From Aequorivita marisscotiae (GTDB lineage: Bacteria > Bacteroidota > Bacteroidia > Flavobacteriales > Flavobacteriaceae), in assembly GCF_029814825.1 (NCBI RefSeq), contig NZ_CP122379.1:1922001-1986000 (forward strand): a stretch of 64,000 nucleotides of DNA. The letters run 5' to 3'. The notes beneath the pieces are model-generated. The model saw only the letters and a program-made list of their open reading frames with translations, did not search any database and was not told where the DNA came from. The translations under genes and the position numbers were made by a program. Shown here in pieces: positions 19,501 to 46,871 of this stretch (position 1 is the stretch's first letter; each line of letters begins with the position of its first letter).

Positions 19501-20840
19501 ATATTGTTATTTCTCGTACTTCTGAAATAAAACTTGTTGATAAGAAAACAGGAATTACACTAAGTACCAATAACATTCCATACGGTTCTACACTTAATGT
19601 GAAGGATGGCGATACGCTAAAAGCGGGCGATGTAGTATGTACTTGGGATCCTTATAACGGGGTAATTATTTCGGAATTTGCTGGAAAAATTAAATACGAA
19701 AACATTGTTCAAGGGGTAACCTATCAAGTTGAAATTGATGAGCAAACTGGTTTCCAAGAAAAGGTAATTTCAGAATCCAGAGATAAAAAACGTATTCCAA
19801 CCCTGCAAATTTTAGGGAAGAAAGACGAAGTAATCCGTAGCTATAACTTGCCTGTTGGCGCCCACATTATGGTGGATGACGGCGACAAGATTAAGATTGG
19901 TAAAGTACTGGTGAAAATTCCTCGTAAGTCTGCAAAAGCAGGTGATATTACGGGTGGTCTTCCGCGAGTTACCGAACTTTTTGAAGCGCGTAACCCGTCA
20001 AATCCAGCAGTAGTTAGCGAGATTGATGGTGTGGTTTCTTTCGGAAAAATAAAACGTGGTAACCGCGAGATTATCGTTGAGTCTAAATTAGGCGAATTGA
20101 AAAAGTACTTGGTTAAACTTTCAAACCAAATTCTCGTTCAAGAAAACGATTATGTTCGTGCAGGAATGCCATTATCAGACGGATCTATTACACCAGAAGA
20201 CATTCTTCGCATTAAAGGCCCATCTGCAGTACAGCAATATCTTGTGAACGAAGTTCAAGAGGTTTACCGTCTGCAAGGGGTAAAGATTAACGACAAACAC
20301 TTTGAGGTTGTTGTTCGTCAAATGATGCGAAAAGTGAAAATTGAAGATCCGGGAGATACAACCTTTTTGGAGGATCAATTGGCGCATAAAGACGATTTTA
20401 TTGAAGAGAACGATAAAATCTACGGAATGAAAGTAGTTACCAATGCAGGAGAATCTGAAAACCTAAAGGAAGGACAGATTTTATCGCCACGAATGCTTCG
20501 TGATGAAAACTCGTTGTTGAGAAGAAACGACAAAGAACTTGTTGAAGCTCGCGATGTGATTACCGCAACGGCAACTCCAGTACTTCAGGGTATTACGAGA
20601 GCGTCCTTACAGACCAAATCGTTTATCTCTGCAGCTTCCTTCCAGGAAACCACCAAGGTATTAAACGAAGCCGCAGTAGCTGGTAAAGTAGATACGTTGG
20701 AAGGCTTAAAGGAAAACGTTATTGTAGGTCATAAAATACCAGCCGGTACCGGTATGCGTAAGTATGATACTATAATCGTGGGTTCTAAACAAGAGCTGGA
20801 AGAAATGAATCAAGCAAAGCAAGAAGTAAATTATAATTAA
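16539..20840 (+). CDS. rpoC: DNA-directed RNA polymerase subunit beta'
   Basis: 1,433 residues from ATG 16539 ([20 protein letters not shown], the usual flavobacterial start). A longer frame from a TTG at 16497 lies inside the palindrome and is rejected. The N-terminal zinc site is [20 protein letters not shown], the catalytic metal loop is [12 protein letters not shown], and the second zinc cluster includes [13 protein letters not shown]. The trigger-loop and jaw regions are complete. It is in one transcription unit with rpoB. Confidence 0.99.
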   Translation: MMNRNKENTVQKFDKISIGLASPESILAESRGEVLKPETINYRTHKPERDGLFCERIFGPVKDYECACGKYKRIRYKGIVCDRCGVEVTEKKVRRDRVGHINLVVPVAHIWYFRSLPNKIGYLLGLPSKKLDMIIYYERYVVIQPGIAKYEGGEDVKKMDFLTEEEYLAILDSIPAENQYLEETDPNKFIAKMGAECLIDLLQRIDLDTLSYNLRHKANNETSKQRKTEALKRLQVVEALRDANKNRENKAEWMIMKVVPVIPPELRPLVPLDGGRFATSDLNDLYRRVIIRNNRLKRLMEIKAPEVILRNEKRMLQESVDSLFDNTRKSSAVKTDSNRPLKSLSDSLKGKQGRFRQNLLGKRVDYSARSVIVVGPELKLFECGLPKDMAAELYKPFVIRKLIERGIVKTVKSAKKIIDKKEPVVWDILENVLKGHPVMLNRAPTLHRLGIQAFQPKLIEGKAIQLHPLVCTAFNADFDGDQMAVHLPLGPEAILECQLLMLASHNILNPANGSPVAVPSQDMVLGLYYMTKLKKTMGDVVVKGEGLTFYSAEEAIIAYNEGRVDLNAEIKIRTEDFNEEGVLAKQIITTTLGRVIFNEKVPVEAGFINEVLTKKSLRDIIGKILKVTSVPATANFLDEIKTLGYKYSFEGGLSFSLGDIIIPAEKQTMIDNANSQVDGIINSYNMGLITNNERYNQVIDIWTATNAELTELSMKRIREDQQGFNSVYMMLDSGARGSKEQIRQLTGMRGLMAKPKKSNSGGGEIIENPILSNFKEGLSILEYFISTHGARKGLADTALKTADAGYLTRRLVDVSQDVIINIEDCYTLRGIEVSALKKNEEVVETLGARIVGRTALNDVVNPLTKELLVASGDHITEEIADAIEASPLDSVEVRSALTCEAKKGICSQCYGRNLATNKMVQSGEAVGVVAAQSIGEPGTQLTLRTFHVGGIAGNISEENKLIVRFDGKAEIEDLKTVKGEDNQGNTVDIVISRTSEIKLVDKKTGITLSTNNIPYGSTLNVKDGDTLKAGDVVCTWDPYNGVIISEFAGKIKYENIVQGVTYQVEIDEQTGFQEKVISESRDKKRIPTLQILGKKDEVIRSYNLPVGAHIMVDDGDKIKIGKVLVKIPRKSAKAGDITGGLPRVTELFEARNPSNPAVVSEIDGVVSFGKIKRGNREIIVESKLGELKKYLVKLSNQILVQENDYVRAGMPLSDGSITPEDILRIKGPSAVQQYLVNEVQEVYRLQGVKINDKHFEVVVRQMMRKVKIEDPGDTTFLEDQLAHKDDFIEENDKIYGMKVVTNAGESENLKEGQILSPRMLRDENSLLRRNDKELVEARDVITATATPVLQGITRASLQTKSFISAASFQETTKVLNEAAVAGKVDTLEGLKENVIVGHKIPAGTGMRKYDTIIVGSKQELEEMNQAKQEVNYN

Positions 20841-20854
20841 TATGTAGATCTGGT

Positions 20855-20888
20855 GCGGTAGAGACGCAAGGCATTGCGTCTCTACCGC
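20855..20888 (+). repeat. Palindrome after rpoC, related to the rpoB-rpoC one
   Basis: GCGGTAGAGACGCAA pairs with TTGCGTCTCTACCGC around GGCA. The inner 30 bases (20857-20886) align without gaps to 16480-16509 and differ at five positions, four of which form two compensated base pairs. No T run follows; the true terminator lies beyond the next gene. Confidence 0.85.
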
Positions 20889-20956
20889 CGCCTACAATTA
20901 TATTTTAAAACGATTTAACGTCTAATCTCGATTCTATCGGGAGTAACATAAAAAAA

Positions 20957-21277
20957 ATGGCTGATCAAAAAAAAGAAAAACCAAAGCAAAATCAGATAAA
21001 CATTGAGCTGGACGCCGATGTGGCACAAGGTATTTACAGTAACTTGGCTATAATAAATCATTCAGTTTCTGAGTTTGTGGTAGATTTTGTTACCATTATG
21101 CCCGGAATACCTAAAAGCAAGGTGAAGTCTAGAATTATTTTAACCCCTCAACATGCTAAACGATTTTTAAAAGCATTGAATGACAACGTTAAACGCTTTG
21201 AAAACGCCCATGGCGAAATAAAGGATTATGAGCAACCGCCCATTCCTTTAAACTTTGGCCCTACGGGGGAAGCGTAA
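20957..21277 (+). CDS. DUF3467 family protein
   Basis: A 106-residue protein of the DUF3467 family, small and usually next to rpoC in Bacteroidota. ELDADVAQGIYSNLAIINHS and FVVDFVTIMPGIPKSKVKSR are the conserved blocks. The molecular function is unknown. Its place between rpoC and the terminator at 21301 suggests co-expression with the polymerase genes. ATG at 20957 follows an A-rich leader. Confidence 0.85.
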   Translation: MADQKKEKPKQNQINIELDADVAQGIYSNLAIINHSVSEFVVDFVTIMPGIPKSKVKSRIILTPQHAKRFLKALNDNVKRFENAHGEIKDYEQPPIPLNFGPTGEA

Positions 21278-21300
21278 TAAGGTATCTAAATAAATTTTTC

Positions 21301-21345
21301 AATAACCCCTTTAGCATTTTCTATGCTAAAGGGGTTATTTATTTT
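21301..21345 (+). terminator. Strong intrinsic terminator of the rpoBC operon
   Basis: AATAACCCCTTTAGCAT pairs perfectly with ATGCTAAAGGGGTTATT around a five-base loop, followed by a T-rich tail. It lies 23 bases after the DUF3467 stop. Confidence 0.92.
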
Positions 21346-21451
21346 GGCAGGTAATGTCTTTATTTTTTGGAGAAGAGTAAAGTAATTATTCATCTAATTC
21401 AATACGAAAGTTTGTCTATATTTACACTCTATTTCAATAAAACCTACTTCC

Positions 21452-23359
21452 ATGAGAAACATTACTTTTTTCTTGTTCTTTTTAATTTTGTCATTCTCAA
21501 ATTATGCTCAAGTTGGTATTGGCACTGTTAGTCCTAATCCCTCTTCAGTATTAGATATTACTTCGGACAACGAAGGTATTTTAATTCCGAGAGTAGCATT
21601 GCTTTCCACTACTGATGTAACTACCATTGCCTCACCTGCAACAAGTTTAATGCTATATAACACAAATACTGCAGCCGATGTAGTGCCTGGCTACTACTAT
21701 TGGAGTGGTGCTAAATGGATGCTTGTGGCCACTACTAATATGATTGAAAATAAGTGGGATACATCAGGTAACGCTGGAACAGATCAGACTACAAATTTTC
21801 TTGGTACCACGGATAATCAGGATTTAGTTTTTAAAAGAAATAACGCCTTGGCTGGAAGATTGGCTTTGAAAAGCACTGCTTTTGGTCTAGGAGCACTTTC
21901 AGCAACACTTACTAGTAATGCAATTGATAATACAGCTATTGGGATAAACGTATTACAAAGCAATACTAGTGCTTATGGTAGCACTGGGGTTGGTTTTGGC
22001 GTATTAACAAATAGCAATGGAGATAATAATACAGCTATTGGTAGATATGCTATGCATTATAACCTTGGCGGATTTGCTAATACAAGTGCTGGAGCCTATG
22101 CTCTCGAAAATAATATAAATGGTACGCATAATACAGCGATTGGATACACGGCCCTTCGGAGCAATACTTCTGGAGGTTATAATACGGCAGTGGGGTTTAA
22201 AGCTTTAAAAAACAATATTAATAATCAAGAAAACACGGCCGTAGGTTATGGAGCTCTCGAAAATAATAATTCATATAACAATACGGCTACCGGTGCTATA
22301 GCACTACAAGCTAAAACTTCTGGAAGAGAAAATACCGCCAATGGAAGAGCGGCTCTACTTAGAAATACTACGGGGAATGAAAATACTGCAATGGGATCAA
22401 AAGCACTTCTCTCGAATACAACCGGTTATCGTAATACATCCAGTGGTATGGAGTCTTTATTGGATAATACAACGGGCTTTCAGAATACAGCAAATGGTAC
22501 TCGTGCATTAAATAAAAATACTACTGGTTCTAATAATAATGCAACGGGTAATTATGCTATGCGTCTTAACACTACAGGATCGGGAAATGTTGCCATTGGT
22601 GGTTCTGCGCTTGATGATAATATAAGTGGAAACAATAATACAGGTATTGGTTATTTATCTAATGTTGCTTCAGAAAACTTGACCAATGCAACTGCTATAG
22701 GTTACAACGCTATTGTTAGTACGAATAATAGTTTAGTTTTAGGTTCAGTAAGTCCACCAGTTAATGTAGGTATTGGAGTTACTAATCCTTCCGCAAAACT
22801 CGAAGTTTATAGTACAATTGCGAATACATCTGGTCTGAAGTTAACACGACTTACTTCTGCTTCCCCTGTAGCTACAGGAGCAACGATAGGGGTTGATGCT
22901 ACGGGTAATGTGGTTACAGTTCCCGGAGCCGCTCCTGTGGTTATTTATACGGGATCATTAGGTAATGGGAGTGGTGGATCCGTAAATGCTACAATTACGG
23001 CAAGTGGCTTTAATACAGTGCCATTGCCCAATACTTCTACTAATATTGGTGGTGGTATTTGGAACGGGACTAACAATACATATACAATACCTGTAAGTGG
23101 CACGTATTTAATTAAATCTAGTATAAGACTAACTGATGGTAGTGTTTCTCGGAATGTTTTCCAAGCTGTTCACACTTCAAATGCAGATATCCCTGATGGA
23201 ATTTGGCAGACCAATTCTGGGAATAGATGGACCATGTTGTACACAAGAATCGCCTATTTTAATCAGAATGATGTGCTAAGATTGTATATATATTCTGATG
23301 GACAGCAAGCAAGACTGTCTGATGCATCCTTGAATATTACCTTGTTGAGTAAAAGTTAG
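21452..23359 (+). CDS. Secreted repeat protein with YadA-head-like repeats and a jelly-roll-like end
   Basis: A 635-residue exported protein. A signal peptide (about 1-19, ending NYAQ) is followed by the QVGIGTVSPNPSSVLDIT opening seen in many Bacteroidota surface proteins. Residues 165-430 contain about 14 degenerate repeats of about 22 residues built on NTAxGxxALxxNTTGxxN, the pattern of left-handed beta-roll head repeats in trimeric adhesins. The last 140 residues (from VVIYTGSLGNGSGG) look like a C1q/TNF-type jelly roll. No T9SS type A or B sorting domain, outer-membrane anchor or peptidase S74 motif is visible, so how it reaches or stays at the surface is unclear. An adhesin or tail-fibre-like role is an inference. 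Confidence 0.6.
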   Translation: MRNITFFLFFLILSFSNYAQVGIGTVSPNPSSVLDITSDNEGILIPRVALLSTTDVTTIASPATSLMLYNTNTAADVVPGYYYWSGAKWMLVATTNMIENKWDTSGNAGTDQTTNFLGTTDNQDLVFKRNNALAGRLALKSTAFGLGALSATLTSNAIDNTAIGINVLQSNTSAYGSTGVGFGVLTNSNGDNNTAIGRYAMHYNLGGFANTSAGAYALENNINGTHNTAIGYTALRSNTSGGYNTAVGFKALKNNINNQENTAVGYGALENNNSYNNTATGAIALQAKTSGRENTANGRAALLRNTTGNENTAMGSKALLSNTTGYRNTSSGMESLLDNTTGFQNTANGTRALNKNTTGSNNNATGNYAMRLNTTGSGNVAIGGSALDDNISGNNNTGIGYLSNVASENLTNATAIGYNAIVSTNNSLVLGSVSPPVNVGIGVTNPSAKLEVYSTIANTSGLKLTRLTSASPVATGATIGVDATGNVVTVPGAAPVVIYTGSLGNGSGGSVNATITASGFNTVPLPNTSTNIGGGIWNGTNNTYTIPVSGTYLIKSSIRLTDGSVSRNVFQAVHTSNADIPDGIWQTNSGNRWTMLYTRIAYFNQNDVLRLYIYSDGQQARLSDASLNITLLSKS

Positions 23360-23418
23360 ATTGACAGATATAAAGGAACAATAGTTTTAAAGTAGATCTT
23401 TTAAAAAATTATTACTAG

Positions 23419-25029
23419 TTATCCTATTAATTTAGTGCTTTTCTCAAACTCACTCACAAAATGCAGTTTTACATTCGGGTATTTAGACTGTGTCATTTGT
23501 AATGTAAACGATGAATCTGCAAAGAAAACCAATTGGCTGCGTTTGTCTTTGGCCAAAAATTTTGCCTTTACTCTTTTAAAATCCGCAAACTCTGCACTTT
23601 TGGGGTCTTTTGCTTCAACCCAGCAGGCTTTATGTACATTTAAGTTTTCGTAGCTGCATTTTGCGCCGTATTCGTGCTCTAATCTGTATTGAATTACTTC
23701 AAACTGTAACGCGCCCACGGTACCAATTACTTTTCTACCGTTTAACTCTAGAGTGAAGAGTTGCGCCACACCTTCATCCATTAATTGGTCTATCCCTTTT
23801 TCGAGCTGCTTGCTTTTCATCGGGTCAGCATTATTAATATATTTAAAGTGTTCGGGTGAAAAGCTAGGAATACCTTTATAATGCATTTCTTCTCCTTCAG
23901 TAAGTGTGTCGCCTATTTTAAAGTTGCCTGTATCGTGAAGTCCAACGATATCGCCAGGGTAGGAAACATCTACAATTTGTTTTTTTTCGGCAAAAAAGGC
24001 ATTGGGGCTGCTAAATTTCATTTTTTTACCATTGCGAACGTGTAGATAAGGCGAATTTCTTTCAAAGACACCAGAAACAATTTTAATAAATGCCAGACGG
24101 TCGCGATGTTTGGGATCCATGTTGGCGTGTATTTTAAAAACGAAACCCGAAAAGTCTTTTTCGTCCGGATAAACTACACGCGTACTGCTTTCTTTGGGGC
24201 GTGGCGTAGGAGCTATTTCAACAAAACAATCTAACAATTCGCGAACGCCAAAGTTATTAAGCGCCGATCCAAAAAATACCGGTTGAAGTTCGCCATTCAG
24301 GTATTCTTCCTGATTAAAATCTGGGTAAACCTCATGAACGAGCTCTAACTCTTCTCGTAATGTATTGGCTGCTTTTTCACCAACTAACTCATCGAGTTCG
24401 GCACTGCTTAGGTCTTCAATTTCAATGGTTTCTTCAATGTTTTTACGGCTATCACCACTAAAGAGGTTTATGTTTTTTTCCCATACATTATATATACCTT
24501 TAAAATCGTAGCCCATTCCAATAGGAAAACTCAATGGGGTAACGCGGAGCTGTAACTTTTGTTCAATTTCATCAAGTAGGTCGAATGCATCGCGACCTTC
24601 ACGATCTAATTTATTGATAAAAATGATCATGGGAATATTGCGCATTCTACAAACTTCAACAAGCTTTTCAGTTTGCTCCTCCACGCCCTTAGCCACATCA
24701 ACCACAACAATTACACTATCTACGGCAGTTAAGGTTCTAAAAGTATCTTCAGCAAAATCCTTGTGGCCGGGAGTGTCTAATATATTTATTTTAAAGCCTT
24801 CGTATTCAAAAGCTAAAACCGAAGTTGCCACCGAAATTCCACGTTGGCGCTCAATTTCCATAAAGTCGCTGGTAGCGCCTTTTTTTACTTTATTGTTCTT
24901 TACGGCGCCGGCTTCTTGAATGGCTCCTCCAAATAAAAGAAGTTTTTCAGTTAGTGTTGTTTTTCCTGCATCTGGGTGGGCAATGATCCCAAAAGTTCTT
25001 CTGCGTTTTATTTCGCTTTTAACAGTCAT
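23419..25029 (-). CDS. prfC: Peptide chain release factor 3
   Basis: A 536-residue translational GTPase that removes RF1/RF2 after termination; the E. coli protein is of similar length. G1 is AHPDAGKTTLTEKL, G3 is DTPGHKDFAEDTFR and G4 is INKLDREGRDAFD. The effector region retains RQRGISVATSV. Domains II and III and the RF3-specific C-terminal domain are complete. Reading is from 25029 leftwards, convergent with the repeat protein and divergent from the adhesin module. A candidate -7 element lies 20 bases upstream. Confidence 0.96.
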   Translation of the reverse strand: MTVKSEIKRRRTFGIIAHPDAGKTTLTEKLLLFGGAIQEAGAVKNNKVKKGATSDFMEIERQRGISVATSVLAFEYEGFKINILDTPGHKDFAEDTFRTLTAVDSVIVVVDVAKGVEEQTEKLVEVCRMRNIPMIIFINKLDREGRDAFDLLDEIEQKLQLRVTPLSFPIGMGYDFKGIYNVWEKNINLFSGDSRKNIEETIEIEDLSSAELDELVGEKAANTLREELELVHEVYPDFNQEEYLNGELQPVFFGSALNNFGVRELLDCFVEIAPTPRPKESSTRVVYPDEKDFSGFVFKIHANMDPKHRDRLAFIKIVSGVFERNSPYLHVRNGKKMKFSSPNAFFAEKKQIVDVSYPGDIVGLHDTGNFKIGDTLTEGEEMHYKGIPSFSPEHFKYINNADPMKSKQLEKGIDQLMDEGVAQLFTLELNGRKVIGTVGALQFEVIQYRLEHEYGAKCSYENLNVHKACWVEAKDPKSAEFADFKRVKAKFLAKDKRSQLVFFADSSFTLQMTQSKYPNVKLHFVSEFEKSTKLIG

Positions 25030-25049
25030 ATATTTTTCTCAATAAGTTG

Positions 25050-25057
25050 CAAAGATA
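25050..25057 (-). promoter_or_regulatory. Candidate -7 element of prfC
   Basis: TATCTTTG on the minus strand fits TAnnTTTG, just upstream of the prfC start. No TTG is found at the preferred spacing, so only the -7 half is supported. Confidence 0.5.
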
Positions 25058-25248
25058 AAGTTTGTAATTCGAGTTAGAAACTTTAGAAGTATCAAATAAA
25101 TTTTCTGCACAAAAGATTTAATTTAAGTTGAATTAATAGCAACTTCAAAAGTTGTTTTTTGCAAGTTTAAAAATTGGGTAATCAGGAAACGTAAAAGGGA
25201 GTGCTCGTAAAAATCGCATGCGCCGAAACGGTCTATTCTTAGGGAGTG

Positions 25249-25264
25249 TACGTGTTACTACGTA
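25249..25264 (+). promoter_or_regulatory. Inverted repeat, possible operator
   Basis: TACGT-GTTACT-ACGTA: two five-base arms on a six-base spacer, about 115 bases upstream of the -7 element at 25379. The dyad suits a dimeric regulator, but no regulator gene is in the window. It could be chance. Confidence 0.35.
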
Positions 25265-25357
25265 TGTTTTTACGGGGTTAAATTACTGAGATTTAGCGTG
25301 GAATATGCAGTTTGCCGACTATTTGGAACATTTTAACTAATAGTTGTTTGTAAAGCA

Positions 25358-25386
25358 TTCCTTACGATTTTTCCACTGTATATTTG
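25358..25386 (+). promoter_or_regulatory. Candidate promoter of the adhesin module
   Basis: TATATTTG at 25379-25386 fits TAnnTTTG exactly. Eighteen bases upstream is TTC (25358-25360), one mismatch from TTG. A start near 25393 would give a leader of about 68 bases. Confidence 0.55.
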
Positions 25387-25460
25387 ATTGTTAACAGGGC
25401 GAGAACTGTTTAAATAATATGTATCAAAAACTAAATAACAATTAATTTAAAACTGAATAT

Positions 25461-25958
25461 ATGTATCAACTATCAACAATAATTAAGGGATTAATGCTGG
25501 TAATTTTTGTTGCTGTATTAAACATAAATTTTGTTTCGGCACAAAATTGTAATGCAACTTTATCAGTAGAAAAGGATAGAAATGCGCAATCTGCATATAC
25601 AGAGGATGGTGCTACCTTTAATATGGTACTAACAAATACTTCATCCAAAAAGGTAACATATATTATTTCATCAACAAATTTAGAAGAGTCTTGTGCTAAT
25701 GATGCTTATAAAACTTCGGCTCCCAATGTTGCATTAAATGTTGCTGTAAAGAGCAGTGCGAATGCAAGTGTTGCTAATAACGCACTTACACTGGCTGCCG
25801 GGGAAACTCGTAAATTTAAAATATACGTATCGGTACCGGCACGCACCCCGAGTAATGTTTGGAGTTGTATAAAAATTTCTGCAAAGGGAAGCGAATGTGC
25901 CGAGCCGTCATCGAGTACTACATTGCGAGTTTATGTTCCAGAGCCTTCGGAAGGATAG
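25461..25958 (+). CDS. Small secreted protein of unknown function, adhesin-linked
   Basis: A 165-residue exported protein with a signal peptide (about 1-28, ending FVSAQ). The rest is a compact beta-rich domain with five cysteines. It has an internal pattern (ATFNMVLTNTSSKKVTYIIS ... LTLAAGETRKFKIYVSVPA) that resembles an Ig/fibronectin-like fold as in COG1470-type proteins, where a protein-backbone strand is followed by a GETxxFxVxVxVP strand. It has no lipobox and no T9SS signal, so it is probably periplasmic or released. The next gene, the giant adhesin, starts 44 bases later and no terminator lies between. A role as a chaperone or partner is speculation; I do not recognise the family. Confidence 0.6.
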   Translation: MYQLSTIIKGLMLVIFVAVLNINFVSAQNCNATLSVEKDRNAQSAYTEDGATFNMVLTNTSSKKVTYIISSTNLEESCANDAYKTSAPNVALNVAVKSSANASVANNALTLAAGETRKFKIYVSVPARTPSNVWSCIKISAKGSECAEPSSSTTLRVYVPEPSEG

Positions 25959-25993
25959 GACAAAAAAATATTGAAAAGGAATACTATAAATAG

Positions 25994-45859
<19,866 letters not shown>

Positions 45860-45874
45860 AGAAATCAAAAATTT

Positions 45875-45900
45875 TCCTGGGAGGAATTTCCCTCCCAGGA
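45875..45900 (+). terminator. Stem-loop between the adhesin and porP/sprF genes
   Basis: Perfect ten-base arms TCCTGGGAGG/CCTCCCAGGA around AATTTC, 15 bases after the adhesin stop. It is followed by TTAAAAATAC instead of a T run. It probably protects or trims the mRNA 3' end, or reduces readthrough from the 20-kb gene to its secretion partner. Confidence 0.7.
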
Positions 45901-45916
45901 TTAAAAATACATAACT

Positions 45917-46858
45917 ATGAAACACAGTTATCTAACACTACTAATTTTGATTTTACTTGGCACGTTTTCAAGTAAAGCGCAGCAAGACCCACAGTACACT
46001 CAATATATGTACAATACGCAGGTGGTAAACCCTGCATATGCAGGAAATCGTGAAGTCTTAAGTTTTGGTTTACTCTATAGAACCCAATGGGTAAATTTTG
46101 GAGATGGAGCACCAAATACAGGAACATTTACTGTAAATTCACCTGTGGCCGATAATATGGGGCTAGGTCTATCTGTTGTGAACGATCGTATAGGTCCAGC
46201 AATTGAAACCAATTTTAACATAGATTATTCATATAGTATAAATACTTCAGCAGATGCCAAATTATCATTCGGTCTTAAAGCTGGTTTAGACATTCTGGAT
46301 GTAGATTTTTCAAAACTGAATATATACGACCCCAATGACCCCTATTTTCAAGAAAATAATATAGACAATAAACTACAACCCCAAATAGGAGCTGGTGTAT
46401 ATTATAATACCGAAAGATTTTATGCTGGACTTTCAGTACCAAATTTTTTAACAACAAAACATTTTGACACCGGCAGTATTGAAAATACCCAAGTTGAAAC
46501 TACCGCCGCCGAACGCATGCACTACTTTCTAATTGCAGGTTATGTATTTGATATTAGCGACGACTTAAAGTTTAAACCTGCAGCGCTCGTAAAACTTGTT
46601 AGTGGGTCGCCCCTACAAGCCGATTTATCTGCAAACTTTTTATTGTACGATAAACTTACTTTAGGAGCTGCCTATAGATGGAGCGCAGCAATGAGTGGGC
46701 TAGTTGGTTTTCAGGCCACAGAGAATATATTTATAGGTTTTGGATATGATTACCAAACAACCGATATAGAAGCTTATAGCGATGGATCTTACGAAATTAT
46801 GTTTCGCTTTGAATTATTCAACAGACCAGAGCGCGTATTAACTCCAAGATTCTTCTAA
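45917..46858 (+). CDS. PorP/SprF family T9SS outer-membrane protein
   Basis: 313 residues with a signal peptide (about 1-21, ending SSKAQ) and an outer-membrane beta-barrel with the family opening QDPQYTQYMYNTQVVNPAYAG. The C-terminus ends in aromatic and charged strands (YEIMFRFELFNRPERVLTPRFF). In Flavobacterium johnsoniae SprF is needed to secrete SprB, and SprF-like genes commonly sit beside genes for type B T9SS cargo. Its position directly after a type B cargo gene fits that pairing. Specificity for this adhesin is inferred from position. The next gene follows after 13 bases. Confidence 0.93.
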   Translation: MKHSYLTLLILILLGTFSSKAQQDPQYTQYMYNTQVVNPAYAGNREVLSFGLLYRTQWVNFGDGAPNTGTFTVNSPVADNMGLGLSVVNDRIGPAIETNFNIDYSYSINTSADAKLSFGLKAGLDILDVDFSKLNIYDPNDPYFQENNIDNKLQPQIGAGVYYNTERFYAGLSVPNFLTTKHFDTGSIENTQVETTAAERMHYFLIAGYVFDISDDLKFKPAALVKLVSGSPLQADLSANFLLYDKLTLGAAYRWSAAMSGLVGFQATENIFIGFGYDYQTTDIEAYSDGSYEIMFRFELFNRPERVLTPRFF

Positions 46859-46871
46859 AATTATAAAGACT

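Larger units (their letters stand above)
25058..25460. other. Non-coding region between prfC and the adhesin module
   Basis: 403 bases without a credible gene. It holds a short CAACTT-CAA-AAGTTG stem followed by six T (25140-25160), an inverted repeat (25249-25264) and a promoter candidate (25358-25386). The direct words AGGGAGTG occur at about 25197 and 25242. The remainder is AT-rich and featureless. Confidence 0.6.

Noticed and set aside
25140..25160. CAACTT-CAA-AAGTTG hairpin with T run as a terminator
   Set aside because: No plus-strand gene lies upstream of it; the weak stem in AT-rich DNA may be chance, so it is mentioned only in the spacer description.
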